From Caldifarciminota bacterium (GTDB taxonomy: Bacteria > Hydrothermota > Tepidihabitantia > SM23-42): a stretch of DNA of 64,000 nt. Under the pieces are notes generated by a model that worked only from the letters and a program-made list of their open reading frames with translations, did no database searches and was not told the DNA's origin. Below are positions 32,804-41,732 of this stretch, piece by piece. The position numbers were made by a program, and so were the translations under genes. The number at the start of each line of letters is the position of its first letter. The first letter of the stretch is position 1. The stretch is taken from positions 823,569 through 887,568 of the forward strand of contig CP070705.1 of assembly GCA_020349965.1 (NCBI GenBank), read 5' to 3'.

Positions 32804-34231
32804 ATGAGTATGGTATTAATAGTTTTCATAATCTATCTTGTCGGCATGGTGATCGCCGGAATCGTGACCGCCAAGTTGGCGTCAAAGTCGCTGGATGATT
32901 TTATTTTGGGCGGCAAGAAGATGCTGACGCCTGTCCTTGCCCTATCTGAAAAAGGCACCGATATGTCTGCCTGGTTGTTGATAGGACTGCCCGGTCAGGC
33001 TTTCAAGATGGGACTCGGTGCGGTATGGGCTGGTATTGGAGTATGGTTGGGTAGTCTCTTCAACTGGTTGGTAATCGCCACACCGCTGCGTAGGCTCACC
33101 GGAAAGTACAATGCTTTGACAATACCAGACTATTTTGAATCAAAATTTGATGACGGCTCGCATCTCTTAAGGATCACCTCCTCGATTCTCATCGTATTCT
33201 TCTTCACCCTATATGTTTCCGCGCAGGTTGTGGGTGCCGGTAAGGTATTGGCTGCTACCTTCAATATCGATGTAGTCGTTGGAATGATCATAGGGCTGAG
33301 CATAATTCTATTTTATACGATGATGGGTGGTTTTATTGCCGAATCATGGACTGATTTCTTTCAAGGTATCATAATGGTTACTGCACTGGTGGTGATGTGC
33401 ATTATTGGGATCATTCACTTCGGTGGATTCGGAAATATTTTGACACGCATCGGTTCTATCGATGCCAAAGCCGTAATGCTCTCGGCGGGTGAGAGCGGTA
33501 CGGCCCTTTACCTGGGTTTGATTCTGGGTGGACTGGCAATAGGTTGTGGCTATGCCGGTCAACCGCACATCCTAATGCGCTATATGGCACTGCGAAGCGA
33601 AAAAGAAGTCAAAAAGGCAATGATAATCGCAATGACCTGGACGACCATTGCCGTAACCGGTGCGATATTTCTGGGTTTTCTGGCGATCCCATTCCTGCGT
33701 GGCGAAATCGCTGATCCTGAACACGTCACACTGGCTTTTGCCTCGAGGATACTACCGGGTTGGTTGGTAGGATTGGTCCTGGCTGCGGCAACGGCGGCAA
33801 TGATGTCGACCGTAGATTCTCAATTGTTGGTCACGACATCCGCCATCACCGAGGACATCTACCGTAAACTCATCAATCCTAAGGCTACTCAACAATATCT
33901 CGTAAGACTTGCAAGGATTTTCACCGTGGTTGTTGCGCTAGTTGCGTTCTTTTTGGGGTTACGTGCCGAGCGTCTAGTTTACTGGCTGGTTTTATATGCC
34001 TGGGGAGGTTTGGCTGCGTCTTTTGGCCCGCCATTGATCCTTTCTCTTAAATGGCGCGGCACTACGAAATTCGGTGTCTTCGCCGGAATGGTGGTCGGTG
34101 CCGTCACAATCGTGGTCTGGTATAATGTTCCAGCGCTCAAGGGATTCTTGTATGAATTGATCCCGGGTTTTTTCCTTTCTCTATTAGCGACCTGGTTGGT
34201 TAGCCTCTGGACGAGAAAAAGGCACACCTAA
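32804..34231 (+). CDS. Sodium:solute symporter, PutP-like
   Basis: The 475-aa protein has about 13 membrane spans and SSS-family signatures: SKSLDDFILGGKKM, KGTDMSAWLLIGLPGQAF, GFIAESWTDFFQG and CGYAGQPHILMRYMA. AATAAMMSTVDSQLLVTTSAITED near residue 330 contains the conserved sodium-site Ser residues. The closest named relative is the Na+/proline symporter. Proline is the likely but unproven substrate. It is monocistronic with a promoter and RBS, and converges with yitT. Confidence 0.9.
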   Translation: MSMVLIVFIIYLVGMVIAGIVTAKLASKSLDDFILGGKKMLTPVLALSEKGTDMSAWLLIGLPGQAFKMGLGAVWAGIGVWLGSLFNWLVIATPLRRLTGKYNALTIPDYFESKFDDGSHLLRITSSILIVFFFTLYVSAQVVGAGKVLAATFNIDVVVGMIIGLSIILFYTMMGGFIAESWTDFFQGIIMVTALVVMCIIGIIHFGGFGNILTRIGSIDAKAVMLSAGESGTALYLGLILGGLAIGCGYAGQPHILMRYMALRSEKEVKKAMIIAMTWTTIAVTGAIFLGFLAIPFLRGEIADPEHVTLAFASRILPGWLVGLVLAAATAAMMSTVDSQLLVTTSAITEDIYRKLINPKATQQYLVRLARIFTVVVALVAFFLGLRAERLVYWLVLYAWGGLAASFGPPLILSLKWRGTTKFGVFAGMVVGAVTIVVWYNVPALKGFLYELIPGFFLSLLATWLVSLWTRKRHT

Positions 34232-34259
34232 ATCAATAAATAGTCGGGCCTTTTGCTGC

Positions 34260-35090
34260 TTAAACTCGGGGCCTGAAACCCTTGCCCACCACCTCGAACA
34301 CGTCGGTGAATATGACAAAGGCATCTTTGTCTACTTGTTTGATCATTGATCTGAAAAACGGCGTTTCTTTCTTTGTTATGACGCACATGAGCACGGGTCG
34401 TTTCTCCTTGGAATAGGGAGAGTGACCATCAAGTATGGTCACACCGCGTTTCATCTTTTCGTATATCTGATCAGTGATCTCGTCTGTGCGGGTACTGACA
34501 ACGAACGCCGCCCGTGCGTAATCGATTCCTTCGAGGATGAGATCGATCACTTTGGAGGAAAGAAATAGGGCAAGGTAGCCTAAGAGAGCGAGTTCGATTG
34601 AATGGGTCGTGATCCCTGCTGTTGTGATCACAGCGAAATCCACGATCATGATCCACATTCCCACTGAAAGATTAGTGTAGCGACTGAAGATCTGTCCGAC
34701 GATATCGGTACCACCTGTACTTGCGCCACCCCTAAAAATCAGACCTAATCCAATGCCGAGCAGAATACCTCCGTAGAGAGCGGCAAGCACGACATTGTCC
34801 GTCGGCGTTTGGATCTGGACCTGGTAGATTAGGAAATCTATCAGCAGATTAGTGTAGATGATTGCTCCGATCGATCGAACGCCGAATTGCAGACCCAGCA
34901 CATGCAATGCAAGTAGGAAGAGCGGTATGTTGAGCAGTATCGTAATTATCCCGACGGGCGTATTGTAGAGGAAACGGATTATCATCGCGATGCCGCTGAC
35001 TCCACCGGGTACGATCTTATGTGGTATGAGAAAGACCGCATAACCGAGTGCAAAAATAACGCCGCCTACTATGATCGACAATATTTTCAT
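34260..35090 (-). CDS. YitT family membrane protein (DUF161 and DUF2179)
   Basis: The 276-aa product has five or six membrane spans with the conserved GVSGIAMIIRFLYNTPVGI and GGASTGGTDIVGQIF blocks. A soluble C-terminal DUF2179 domain follows (RGVTILDGHSPYSKEKRPVLM, ending DVFEVVGKGF). Transport or channel roles have been suggested for the family but no substrate is settled. ATG 35090 is preferred; TTG 35102 is possible. Neither has a good RBS. The gene starts about 20 bp after the coiled-coil gene ends, so the two probably share a transcript. Confidence 0.9.
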   Translation of the reverse strand: MKILSIIVGGVIFALGYAVFLIPHKIVPGGVSGIAMIIRFLYNTPVGIITILLNIPLFLLALHVLGLQFGVRSIGAIIYTNLLIDFLIYQVQIQTPTDNVVLAALYGGILLGIGLGLIFRGGASTGGTDIVGQIFSRYTNLSVGMWIMIVDFAVITTAGITTHSIELALLGYLALFLSSKVIDLILEGIDYARAAFVVSTRTDEITDQIYEKMKRGVTILDGHSPYSKEKRPVLMCVITKKETPFFRSMIKQVDKDAFVIFTDVFEVVGKGFRPRV

Positions 35091-35108
35091 TTCACTGAAC
35101 AAGTAACA

Positions 35109-36980
35109 TCAGAATGATATCTGGTCTTTCTTTTCTTCCTTGGGTTCTGTGGGAATAGATTCTTTCAAACGGGAAATGAAGATTTTCAGCTTTTCCAGTT
35201 CCTTGGTTCTTTCGGCGATATCGCGGTCGAGATTATCTTTTGAGGCACGCAGTGTCGAGAGTAACCTCTGTAACTCGTCGGTCTCGGCAATCGCACCGAG
35301 AGAGGCGTTCTTCTTCTCTTCGAGTTCTGCAAGTTCCTTCTTACCATTTTCGAGTATTTGTGTTTGGTTCTCAATTTCCTTTCGGATCTTCGCTCTCTTT
35401 TCTTCCATCTCTTTATCTAATGTCACGAGCTCGTTGCGGCGCTTCTCGATCTTGGCAACCATGTCATTCTCAAACATACGTGCTTTCTCGGCCTTACTTG
35501 AGAGTTCGGAAAGGCGCACGTTCATATCATCATGTTCCTCTTCAAGCATTTTCTTTCGCTGGAGTAATCGGTGGATATCACTTTCATACTGCTCGCGGGT
35601 TTTAGCCAACTCCTGCGTTTCCTTATTCAGTTGGGCGATTGCCTCCTTGTCCTTCGTTTCGAGAAGGCGCAGCGTATTCATTATCTCCGAAATCTTCTCT
35701 TCTCGCTGGCTGATCTTTTCTTCGATCACGGTCAGTTCCTTCTTACGCGTGTCGAGGAGTTGTCGGACATGATCGTCTTCCTCGATTGTCTTCTTGAGGG
35801 CATTATGGTCCTCCCTCATTTTGGGAAGCTCTTTCTCCAATCTCTCGTATTCATGCTGCACCTCATTCAACTTCACTGTGTCGACCTTCAATACTTCCTC
35901 GATCCGGGCTATTTCTTCCTTCTTTTTGATGAGGTCCGCCTCGATCGTCTCATATGTTTTTGTCTCGGATTTCAGGTCGTCGAGTGTCTTTCTGACTTGC
36001 CCTATGGATTTAGCAAGTTCGCTGCCTTCCAATTTGGTTTTGTCGAATTCATCTTTTATCTTCCGATATTCAGGTTCAATGCTCCTCAATTCTTTTTCGA
36101 GATTCTTGAGTTCATTCGTCCGTGCTTCAATGTTCGAGTGTTCATTACGCATCTTTTCGAGTTTCTTGATAATCTGCTCTAATTCTTGAGTTTTCTTTAC
36201 CAGTTCCTTCTTAACGTTTTCTTCGTCGTTCTTCGTTGCACGGTGAGTTTTTTCTCTTTCTTTGAGTGATTTGCTGATTGACGCGTATTCCAGTTGCATC
36301 GTCGAGATATTCGAAGTGAGGGCAGCTTCTTCTTTGCGTGTTTGCTCGAGGCTCTTTAGCGCCTGCTCACATTCGGCTCTCAGTTCCTGTATTTCATCTG
36401 TGAGGGATTTCTTTTCCTTCATCATACCCTCAAGTTGTTTCTCAGCCTTCGTTAGTCCATCGGTGGCCGCACGTTGCTGACCGGTCAGCGTGTCGTGTTC
36501 CTTCGTCAATTTCTCAACTTCATCTGTGAGCCTGTTGTACTCGGCCTCTGCATCTTCTTTTTGGTCTCTTATCTTATTCAGATCTCTTTCCAATCCGGAA
36601 ATGAGGTTTGAAAGACCGGTTTTCTTCTCATCGAGTTGTAGAATCTCTTCTTCGATAGATGCTCTCTGTCCGTCCAGTTCTTCTATTTTCTTGCTCATGT
36701 TCTTTTCGTCTTGCTTGTACTTCTTCTGAGCAGCACTGAGTTGCGCAACTTCTTCCCGGGTCTTGGAAAGGCGGGATACTTCATTTCTGTGATCTGCCAG
36801 CGTTTTGCTCAGCTCATCCACGTCATGCGTTAGTCTTCCTTTTAAGGTGTCGAGCTCCTCTAAACGCTTCTCGGTCTCTGATACCGCCCGCTCTTTGTCT
36901 CTCAGCAACTTTTCTACTTCTTCCAGCTTTGCAAGTTTCTTCTCAAGTTCTTCGAGGAGGTCGGTATCTTCTTTAGCCAT
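35109..36980 (-). CDS. 623-aa coiled-coil protein, unknown function
   Basis: Almost the whole protein is heptad-patterned and rich in Glu, Lys, Leu and Arg, from MAKEDTDLLEELEKKLAKL to the last helix ending ISRLKESIP. A 17-residue charged tail (TEPKEEKKDQISF) follows. There is no signal peptide, membrane span, Walker motif or globular domain, so it is not an SMC or Rad50 protein. It predicts a long cytoplasmic rod, possibly a filament or scaffold. GGTGAGGT lies about 11 nt before ATG 36980. Its only close partner is yitT downstream; tRNA-Met lies upstream. Confidence 0.85.
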   Translation of the reverse strand: MAKEDTDLLEELEKKLAKLEEVEKLLRDKERAVSETEKRLEELDTLKGRLTHDVDELSKTLADHRNEVSRLSKTREEVAQLSAAQKKYKQDEKNMSKKIEELDGQRASIEEEILQLDEKKTGLSNLISGLERDLNKIRDQKEDAEAEYNRLTDEVEKLTKEHDTLTGQQRAATDGLTKAEKQLEGMMKEKKSLTDEIQELRAECEQALKSLEQTRKEEAALTSNISTMQLEYASISKSLKEREKTHRATKNDEENVKKELVKKTQELEQIIKKLEKMRNEHSNIEARTNELKNLEKELRSIEPEYRKIKDEFDKTKLEGSELAKSIGQVRKTLDDLKSETKTYETIEADLIKKKEEIARIEEVLKVDTVKLNEVQHEYERLEKELPKMREDHNALKKTIEEDDHVRQLLDTRKKELTVIEEKISQREEKISEIMNTLRLLETKDKEAIAQLNKETQELAKTREQYESDIHRLLQRKKMLEEEHDDMNVRLSELSSKAEKARMFENDMVAKIEKRRNELVTLDKEMEEKRAKIRKEIENQTQILENGKKELAELEEKKNASLGAIAETDELQRLLSTLRASKDNLDRDIAERTKELEKLKIFISRLKESIPTEPKEEKKDQISF

Positions 36981-37042
36981 GGCAGTTATAACCTCACCTG
37001 TGTTTGGGATGCAATGTTGTACAGACTTTCATTGATGCGATT

Positions 37043-37060
37043 CTTATTAGCCATAATAAG
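37043..37060 (-). other. Hairpin 1 nt after tRNA-Met
   Basis: CTTATTA (37043-37049) pairs with TAATAAG (37054-37060) around a 4-nt loop. It starts one base beyond the tRNA 3' end on the minus strand. AT-rich and without a T-tract. Confidence 0.45.
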
Positions 37061-37061
37061 A

Positions 37062-37134
37062 TAGCGGCGAAGGGATTCGAACCCCCGACACAGAGATTAT
37101 GATTCTCCTGCTCTGCCAACTGAGCTACGCCGCC
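37062..37134 (-). tRNA. tRNA-Met, elongator (anticodon CAT)
   Basis: Minus strand acceptor GGCGGCG/CGCCGCT (terminal G-T), D-stem GCTC/GAGC, anticodon stem GGAGA/TCTCT with loop ATCATAA, T-stem GGGGG/CCCTT, discriminator A. Length 73 nt, CCA not encoded. GGCGGCGTAGCTCAG is typical of elongator Met. A lysidine-type tRNA-Ile with CAT anticodon cannot be fully excluded. Confidence 0.9.
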
Positions 37135-37142
37135 AGTTTGGA

Positions 37143-37170
37143 AGTATAATTGAAATTGGTCCATTGTCAA
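37143..37170 (-). promoter_or_regulatory. tRNA-Met promoter
   Basis: Minus strand -35 TTGACA (37170-37165), 16-bp spacer, -10 TATACT (37148-37143), 8 nt to the first tRNA base. Confidence 0.82.
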
Positions 37171-37234
37171 TGGCTGTCTAAAAAAACCGCGCATCTGTCG
37201 ATGCGGGCAGCACGATTCTCGAGTTTCATGTGAG

Positions 37235-37262
37235 TTGACATCACGAAGAGCGGGGATATAAT
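37235..37262 (+). promoter_or_regulatory. Promoter of the GWxTD gene pair
   Basis: -35 TTGACA (37235-37240), 16-bp spacer, -10 TATAAT (37257-37262), 18 nt to ATG 37281. Divergent from tRNA-Met. Confidence 0.85.
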
Positions 37263-37280
37263 GAGTGCGGAGACCGAGAG

Positions 37281-38528
37281 ATGATCTTATTGTTTCTTGT
37301 GGCAAATGGACTGCTCGTAACTGAGGGATACCGGTTCGACGGTGGATATATGGAACTCTGGTTTCAATTACCGCTTGCCTCTTTCGTTGATACTCTACAG
37401 TTGCGCGGTTTGGAAGATACGGTATTCGGAATATATTCATATGACTTCGACATTCGTAATGTAGATGGAAGTGATTCAGCATGCCAGCGGGGAGAGAAGG
37501 ACATAGTTGTCAGACAAGGTGAAGAAAGCGATTACTTCATCGATTATATTCCTCTTTCGCTCTACCCGGGTAGGTTCGCATATACGTTGAACATTAACGC
37601 AAGAGGCGCCCCTATGCAGGCCGGTGGTGTCATCGACATAGCTCCTATCGTGGAATCGTTGACCGGCAGCGACGTGGTGATTGGACGGTGGGAATTCGGT
37701 AATGTTGTCTTCCACGGTATGGATTTCCTGCCGGCAGTCGGAGCCGAATTTCACGAAGATGAAACCATATTCTCATACATCGAACTTTATGGTTTGGTGC
37801 CGGATAGCCTCACATACCACGTGACTTATCGGATCAGTGACGACGATGGTGGTGTATTGCTGGAGCATGGAAAAGACGTGCTTAAATACGATCACGTACA
37901 GGTCGATACACATAGTTTCATCTTGGTCCCGCTGACAGAAGGCAGATATGAATATGCCCTTACCGTGTCAGACCCATCATCGCAGGGGAGTGTCACCCGC
38001 AAGTCCTGGTTCTCAGTTAAGGCCAGTGAGGACATTGCAGGACGGGAGCTCTATGAAGAGATCAAGTATGTCGTATCCGATGATGAGTATAGCAGGTATC
38101 AGAGAATGAACGAGGATCAAAGAAAGATGTTTCTGAAGGAGTTCTGGTCACGACAAAGCTACGTTCAGTTCGAAAAACGGATGAACTACGCCGATGCGAA
38201 ATTCTCTGTCGGCGCACTGCTCGGACGGGATTCGGAGCGTGGTCGGTTATACATCAAGTTAGGTCCGCCCGACGAGATTGAAACCATGTCAGTTGAGTAT
38301 TGGGCAAGGCCTTTCGAGGTTTGGCGTTATTATGGCAGGAATGATTATCTTTTCTGCGACATCAGGAACGACCACAACCCGAGGCTCATAAAGATCTTGA
38401 AGCCGGGGGATTTGACGAAGCTGCTTGCCACAGGGTTCAGAGACGGCACAAGGGAAGAGGATTGGCTTTCCGATGTTGCGCCCGGAACCTATGACTGGCA
38501 AGATGGTCTTGAAAGTGCGGTGGAGTGA
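37281..38528 (+). CDS. GWxTD-domain exported protein, first of a pair
   Basis: The 415-aa protein has a short signal-like N-terminus (MILLFLVANGLLVTEG). Residues 20-250 are strand-rich and resemble beta-sandwich modules. The C-terminal 150 residues match the GWxTD domain layout: MFLKEFWSRQSYVQFEKRM, NYADAKFSVGALLGRDSERG, RLYIKLGPPDEIE and PFEVWRYYGRNDYLF. The name-giving GWxTD tetrad is degenerate (GRDSE). The family is found in FCB-type phyla and has no established function. The stop is followed 13 bp later by a second GWxTD-like gene. Confidence 0.75.
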   Translation: MILLFLVANGLLVTEGYRFDGGYMELWFQLPLASFVDTLQLRGLEDTVFGIYSYDFDIRNVDGSDSACQRGEKDIVVRQGEESDYFIDYIPLSLYPGRFAYTLNINARGAPMQAGGVIDIAPIVESLTGSDVVIGRWEFGNVVFHGMDFLPAVGAEFHEDETIFSYIELYGLVPDSLTYHVTYRISDDDGGVLLEHGKDVLKYDHVQVDTHSFILVPLTEGRYEYALTVSDPSSQGSVTRKSWFSVKASEDIAGRELYEEIKYVVSDDEYSRYQRMNEDQRKMFLKEFWSRQSYVQFEKRMNYADAKFSVGALLGRDSERGRLYIKLGPPDEIETMSVEYWARPFEVWRYYGRNDYLFCDIRNDHNPRLIKILKPGDLTKLLATGFRDGTREEDWLSDVAPGTYDWQDGLESAVE

Positions 38529-38541
38529 GAAGGGAGATGTT

Positions 38542-39837
38542 ATGAAGGAAGGCAGGAAGTATCTTGTTTTCTTTACGTTGTTGTTATTGACCGTGTATTG
38601 TGCGAGCAATATTTTTGCTGCACGTTATTACCGACTGCTCGATGGCGAAAGAGTGAAGTACCTTGGACTCAGAGGTATCGATACGCTTGTCGCACAGGAG
38701 TATCTGAATCTGGACTCTCCTGCCGAAAGAACGGAGTTCTACGCGAGCTACTGGACAGATAGGGATGAGGAGCGCCTTCTATTTGAGGAACGCAGTAACT
38801 ATGCATTCAGACAATTCGGCAGAAGCGCGCCGCTAAGCGATGACCGGATACCGGTTTATGTCAAATACGGTGAACCGCGAAGGGAGATCATTACACCCGA
38901 GAAGAAGATCGGTGTAAGTGCTTCGCTTGTCGTTAATCCGGCTGAAATATGGACCTATCACAGCGAGGGTCTCATGTTCGATTTTGTACGTATTGCTAGG
39001 TCCTACGAATTGATGTCGGTATCTGAATTCGGTGAGGGCGTGCTCATCCCGCATTTGAAAGAGATCATTTCGGACACAGCCATCGAAATCATGCCGGGAG
39101 AAGGTTTGGATTTCACGTTGGCATACGGGAGATTCAGGCAGCAGAAGAATTTGACCCGTCTGGAGATATTTCTAGGTGTAGAGATCGATGATACGACCGA
39201 TTTTCGCCTGTATAGAGAGGTTAGTGTATTCAACCGCAGGGACAGCCTTGTGTGCCACACGAAGCATATCCTTGCACCCGAGCACGGTCAGATCGGAATG
39301 TTCGTCGATGAGAGCAATCTCTGGCTCAAACCTGCTGAATACCGCGTCGAAGTTACCTTGTTCGACATGAAGAGGAACAGGGCCGGAAAGCAGGAATTCA
39401 GTGTCAACCTCATTGAATATCAGGATGACGTAAAAGAAATAAGCGATTTGATCCCGGTTCGTTTGATCGACCGCGCCTTTACGCACGAGAAATTCGAAAA
39501 ACCAGTAGGGAGGGTCATACCATTACTGCAGACGGCGCTGCCGGTGCACAAGCCATTTTACCTTTATTCGGAAGCGTATAACCTCCAAACGAAGGATGGC
39601 ATGTATCGAGTGAGGACAACCTACGAGGTTTTCAACAAGGAGAAGATGCGCCAGGAAGTCGTCGACGTTATGATCAAGGACTGGATCGAACCGGGCAATA
39701 CGGCCTATCTCGGGGCCGAATACCACCCGATGGATCTTGTGCCTGGAAGCTACATGATCGTGTTGAAGGTCAAAGATCTATTGAGTGGAAAAGAGCGCAG
39801 CGCAGTTGCCGAGTTTCGTTTGGTTAGAGCTGATTGA
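38542..39837 (+). CDS. GWxTD-domain exported protein, second of a pair
   Basis: ATG 38542 has AAGGGAG upstream; the longer frame to 38425 lies inside the preceding gene. The 431-aa product has an N-terminal hydrophobic segment ending LLLLTVYCAS, either a signal peptide or a lipoprotein signal. A degenerate GWxTD-like region follows (EFYASYWTDRDEERLLFEER, RIPVYVKYGEPRREI, AEIWTYHSEGLMFDF) at about 50-150, and the rest is beta-rich. In contrast to the upstream protein, the domain is N-terminal rather than C-terminal. The tandem arrangement suggests they work together at the envelope. Confidence 0.72.
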   Translation: MKEGRKYLVFFTLLLLTVYCASNIFAARYYRLLDGERVKYLGLRGIDTLVAQEYLNLDSPAERTEFYASYWTDRDEERLLFEERSNYAFRQFGRSAPLSDDRIPVYVKYGEPRREIITPEKKIGVSASLVVNPAEIWTYHSEGLMFDFVRIARSYELMSVSEFGEGVLIPHLKEIISDTAIEIMPGEGLDFTLAYGRFRQQKNLTRLEIFLGVEIDDTTDFRLYREVSVFNRRDSLVCHTKHILAPEHGQIGMFVDESNLWLKPAEYRVEVTLFDMKRNRAGKQEFSVNLIEYQDDVKEISDLIPVRLIDRAFTHEKFEKPVGRVIPLLQTALPVHKPFYLYSEAYNLQTKDGMYRVRTTYEVFNKEKMRQEVVDVMIKDWIEPGNTAYLGAEYHPMDLVPGSYMIVLKVKDLLSGKERSAVAEFRLVRAD

Positions 39838-39852
39838 TTGGAAGGATCGTCC

Positions 39853-40944
39853 CTATCGAGCGATCAGGCTGAAGACCGCGCCGGCCAGAATTAGGAATAT
39901 CGGCTCGAATTTTAGGAATAAAAGCACAAATAGAGCAATTACTCCAAATGCAGCATATGCTGGCTGCTGCCAGTTGAGCAATACGAAATAAACACCTGTT
40001 GAGAGTAGGATTGCCACAACGGCAGATTTGATCCCGTTGAAGAACGAGTTCACATAGATATTGGTGTGTATCTTCTTGTAGATGCGTACGATGACCAAGA
40101 GCATTAGAAAGGAAGGCAGAAATATGCCCAGGGTAGCGATCAATGCTCCGGGTATGCCCATGACCTTGAACCCGACAAAGGTAGCGGTTATTGCCACAGG
40201 TCCGGGGGTCATCTGTCCGAGGGCAACCGCATCGACGAATTCTTTTGCGGTCAGCCAGTTTCTGGCGCTGCAGACTTCGTTTTGTATGAATGGTATAGCC
40301 GCATACCCGCCACCGAATATTATCGTACCGATCTTCGCAAAGATACCGAATAATTCAGCGGCCTTTCTGAAGTCAAACAAGAAGAGCGGTACGGCAAATA
40401 GTGCGTGACGACTGAACTTCGCGTGCTCGAACGCGATGCCCACCAGTCCGCTGATGATGACGGTGAGGATTGGGTCGAACTTGAGAAGAAACAGTGCCAA
40501 CGCGAAGAAGAATATTACCGTACCCTTGACGTTCTTGATCAGTACCCTGCCCATTTCGTATGATGCCCAGAGGACAATCGAGGTGATCACGGCACCGATG
40601 CCTTTGAACACGAGGGCGATACCTGGAAGCGTACTGTAAGTCAGATAGAACCAGGTAAGTATGATCATGAGAATGAAGGATGGCAGAACGAGTGCTGCGC
40701 CGCAGGCGAGTGCACCGCGTACGCCGAAAAGATGATATCCGATGTACTCACAGTAATTAGGTACGAACGGTCCGGGCAGCATTTGTCCTATTGCCACTGC
40801 GGTACAGAGTTCGTCGTCGGAGATAAACCTCTTCTTCTTTACGCATTCGTTACGGAGAATTGCCAGCATACCGAGCCCACCGCCAAAGCCGAACAAACCC
40901 ACTTTAAATATCGACACGGCCAGCTGCCTGAGGGTTTTCTGCAT
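39853..40944 (-). CDS. chrA: ChrA-family chromate transporter-like protein, two-domain
   Basis: The 363-aa protein is a tandem duplication of the CHR domain. Each half has the FGFGGG-type glycine motif (FGFGGGLGMLAIL at about 17-29; FGGGYAAIPFIQNE in the second half) and the MLPGPF or MTPGPVAI motif. About ten membrane spans are visible. The family exports chromate by anion exchange, but many members have other anion substrates. The ATG overlaps the larE stop (TAATG), so it is the last gene of a three-gene minus-strand operon. Confidence 0.9.
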   Translation of the reverse strand: MQKTLRQLAVSIFKVGLFGFGGGLGMLAILRNECVKKKRFISDDELCTAVAIGQMLPGPFVPNYCEYIGYHLFGVRGALACGAALVLPSFILMIILTWFYLTYSTLPGIALVFKGIGAVITSIVLWASYEMGRVLIKNVKGTVIFFFALALFLLKFDPILTVIISGLVGIAFEHAKFSRHALFAVPLFLFDFRKAAELFGIFAKIGTIIFGGGYAAIPFIQNEVCSARNWLTAKEFVDAVALGQMTPGPVAITATFVGFKVMGIPGALIATLGIFLPSFLMLLVIVRIYKKIHTNIYVNSFFNGIKSAVVAILLSTGVYFVLLNWQQPAYAAFGVIALFVLLFLKFEPIFLILAGAVFSLIAR

Positions 40945-41723
40945 TAGGGGTTGAGGCTACCCGTACGGTAGCCCGCGAGGTCGAGTGTAATATGTTTGTA
41001 ACCAGACCTGCGGAGGTACGCGACGACCTTCTTTCGCTGGGAAATCAACATTTTAAAGTCACTCGCACCGACTTCGATGCGGGCCGTCGGGAAATGATCA
41101 CGTACTCGGACCAGTGAGAATCCGATGCTCCTTAGGTAGTTCTCCGCATTATCAACACGCTGGAGCCTACTAACGGTTATCAGTTGGCCGTACGGGATGC
41201 GCGAAGCGAGGCATGCCATGCTCGGTTCGTTCCAGTTTGAGAGGCCATGCCGGCGTGCGGCACGCCTGATATCACCCTTAGTGAAACCAGCCAGCATCAG
41301 CGGTGATTGAACACGCAGGCGTTTGATTGCATCGATTCCTGGGCGGTGATCTTTCAGATCCGATTTGTTCGTCGCCTCGATTACAACATAATCGTGTTCC
41401 GCTGCTATCGATTTGAGCTTGCGTAGTAGCGTCATTTTACAGTGATAACATCGGTTCACCGGATTGGTCTTGACTTCTTTTTCGCGTAGGATATCGATGG
41501 CGCACTTGAAGTGCCTGACCTTCATCCGTCGAGCAATGCGGACAGCATTTCTGATTTCGCTCTTGGGCTGTAAGGGCGAGACCACGGTCACAGCTATTAG
41601 CCTGTCTCCAAGAACCTCTTTGGCGATCCTCAGGAGGAAGGTCGAATCGACGCCGCCCGAAAAGGCAACGACTGCGCCGGGATATTCCCTGAGGATGCGC
41701 TTGAGCTTATCGAGTTTTTTTAT
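40944..41723 (-). CDS. larE: LarE-type sacrificial sulfur transferase, probable ATA start
   Basis: LarE adenylates and thiolates pyridinium dicarboxylate for the nickel-pincer cofactor. The PP-loop VAFSGGVDSTFLL lies upstream of the first GTG (41591) in the same frame, so the GTG start would delete the catalytic core. Between the stop of the preceding gene (TAG 41733) and the PP-loop the best start is ATA 41723. From there the product is 259 aa, close to the family length. Conserved segments RCYHCK and PSMACLASRIPYG supply three Cys that suit either a sacrificial Cys or a cluster-bound form. No larA, larB or larC is in the window. Family firm, start inferred. Confidence 0.88.
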   Translation of the reverse strand: MKKLDKLKRILREYPGAVVAFSGGVDSTFLLRIAKEVLGDRLIAVTVVSPLQPKSEIRNAVRIARRMKVRHFKCAIDILREKEVKTNPVNRCYHCKMTLLRKLKSIAAEHDYVVIEATNKSDLKDHRPGIDAIKRLRVQSPLMLAGFTKGDIRRAARRHGLSNWNEPSMACLASRIPYGQLITVSRLQRVDNAENYLRSIGFSLVRVRDHFPTARIEVGASDFKMLISQRKKVVAYLRRSGYKHITLDLAGYRTGSLNP

Positions 41724-41732
41724 ACTTGCTCT

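Noticed and set aside
35140..35772. 210-aa Ser/Phe-rich open frame on the plus strand
   Set aside because: It is the antisense shadow of the Glu/Lys-rich coiled-coil gene; such composition automatically yields open Ser/Phe/Leu-rich complements. No promoter or RBS.
37062..37134. Possible lysidine-modified tRNA-Ile (CAT)
   Set aside because: GGCGGCGTAGCTCAG and the discriminator A fit elongator Met better, though identity elements were judged by eye.
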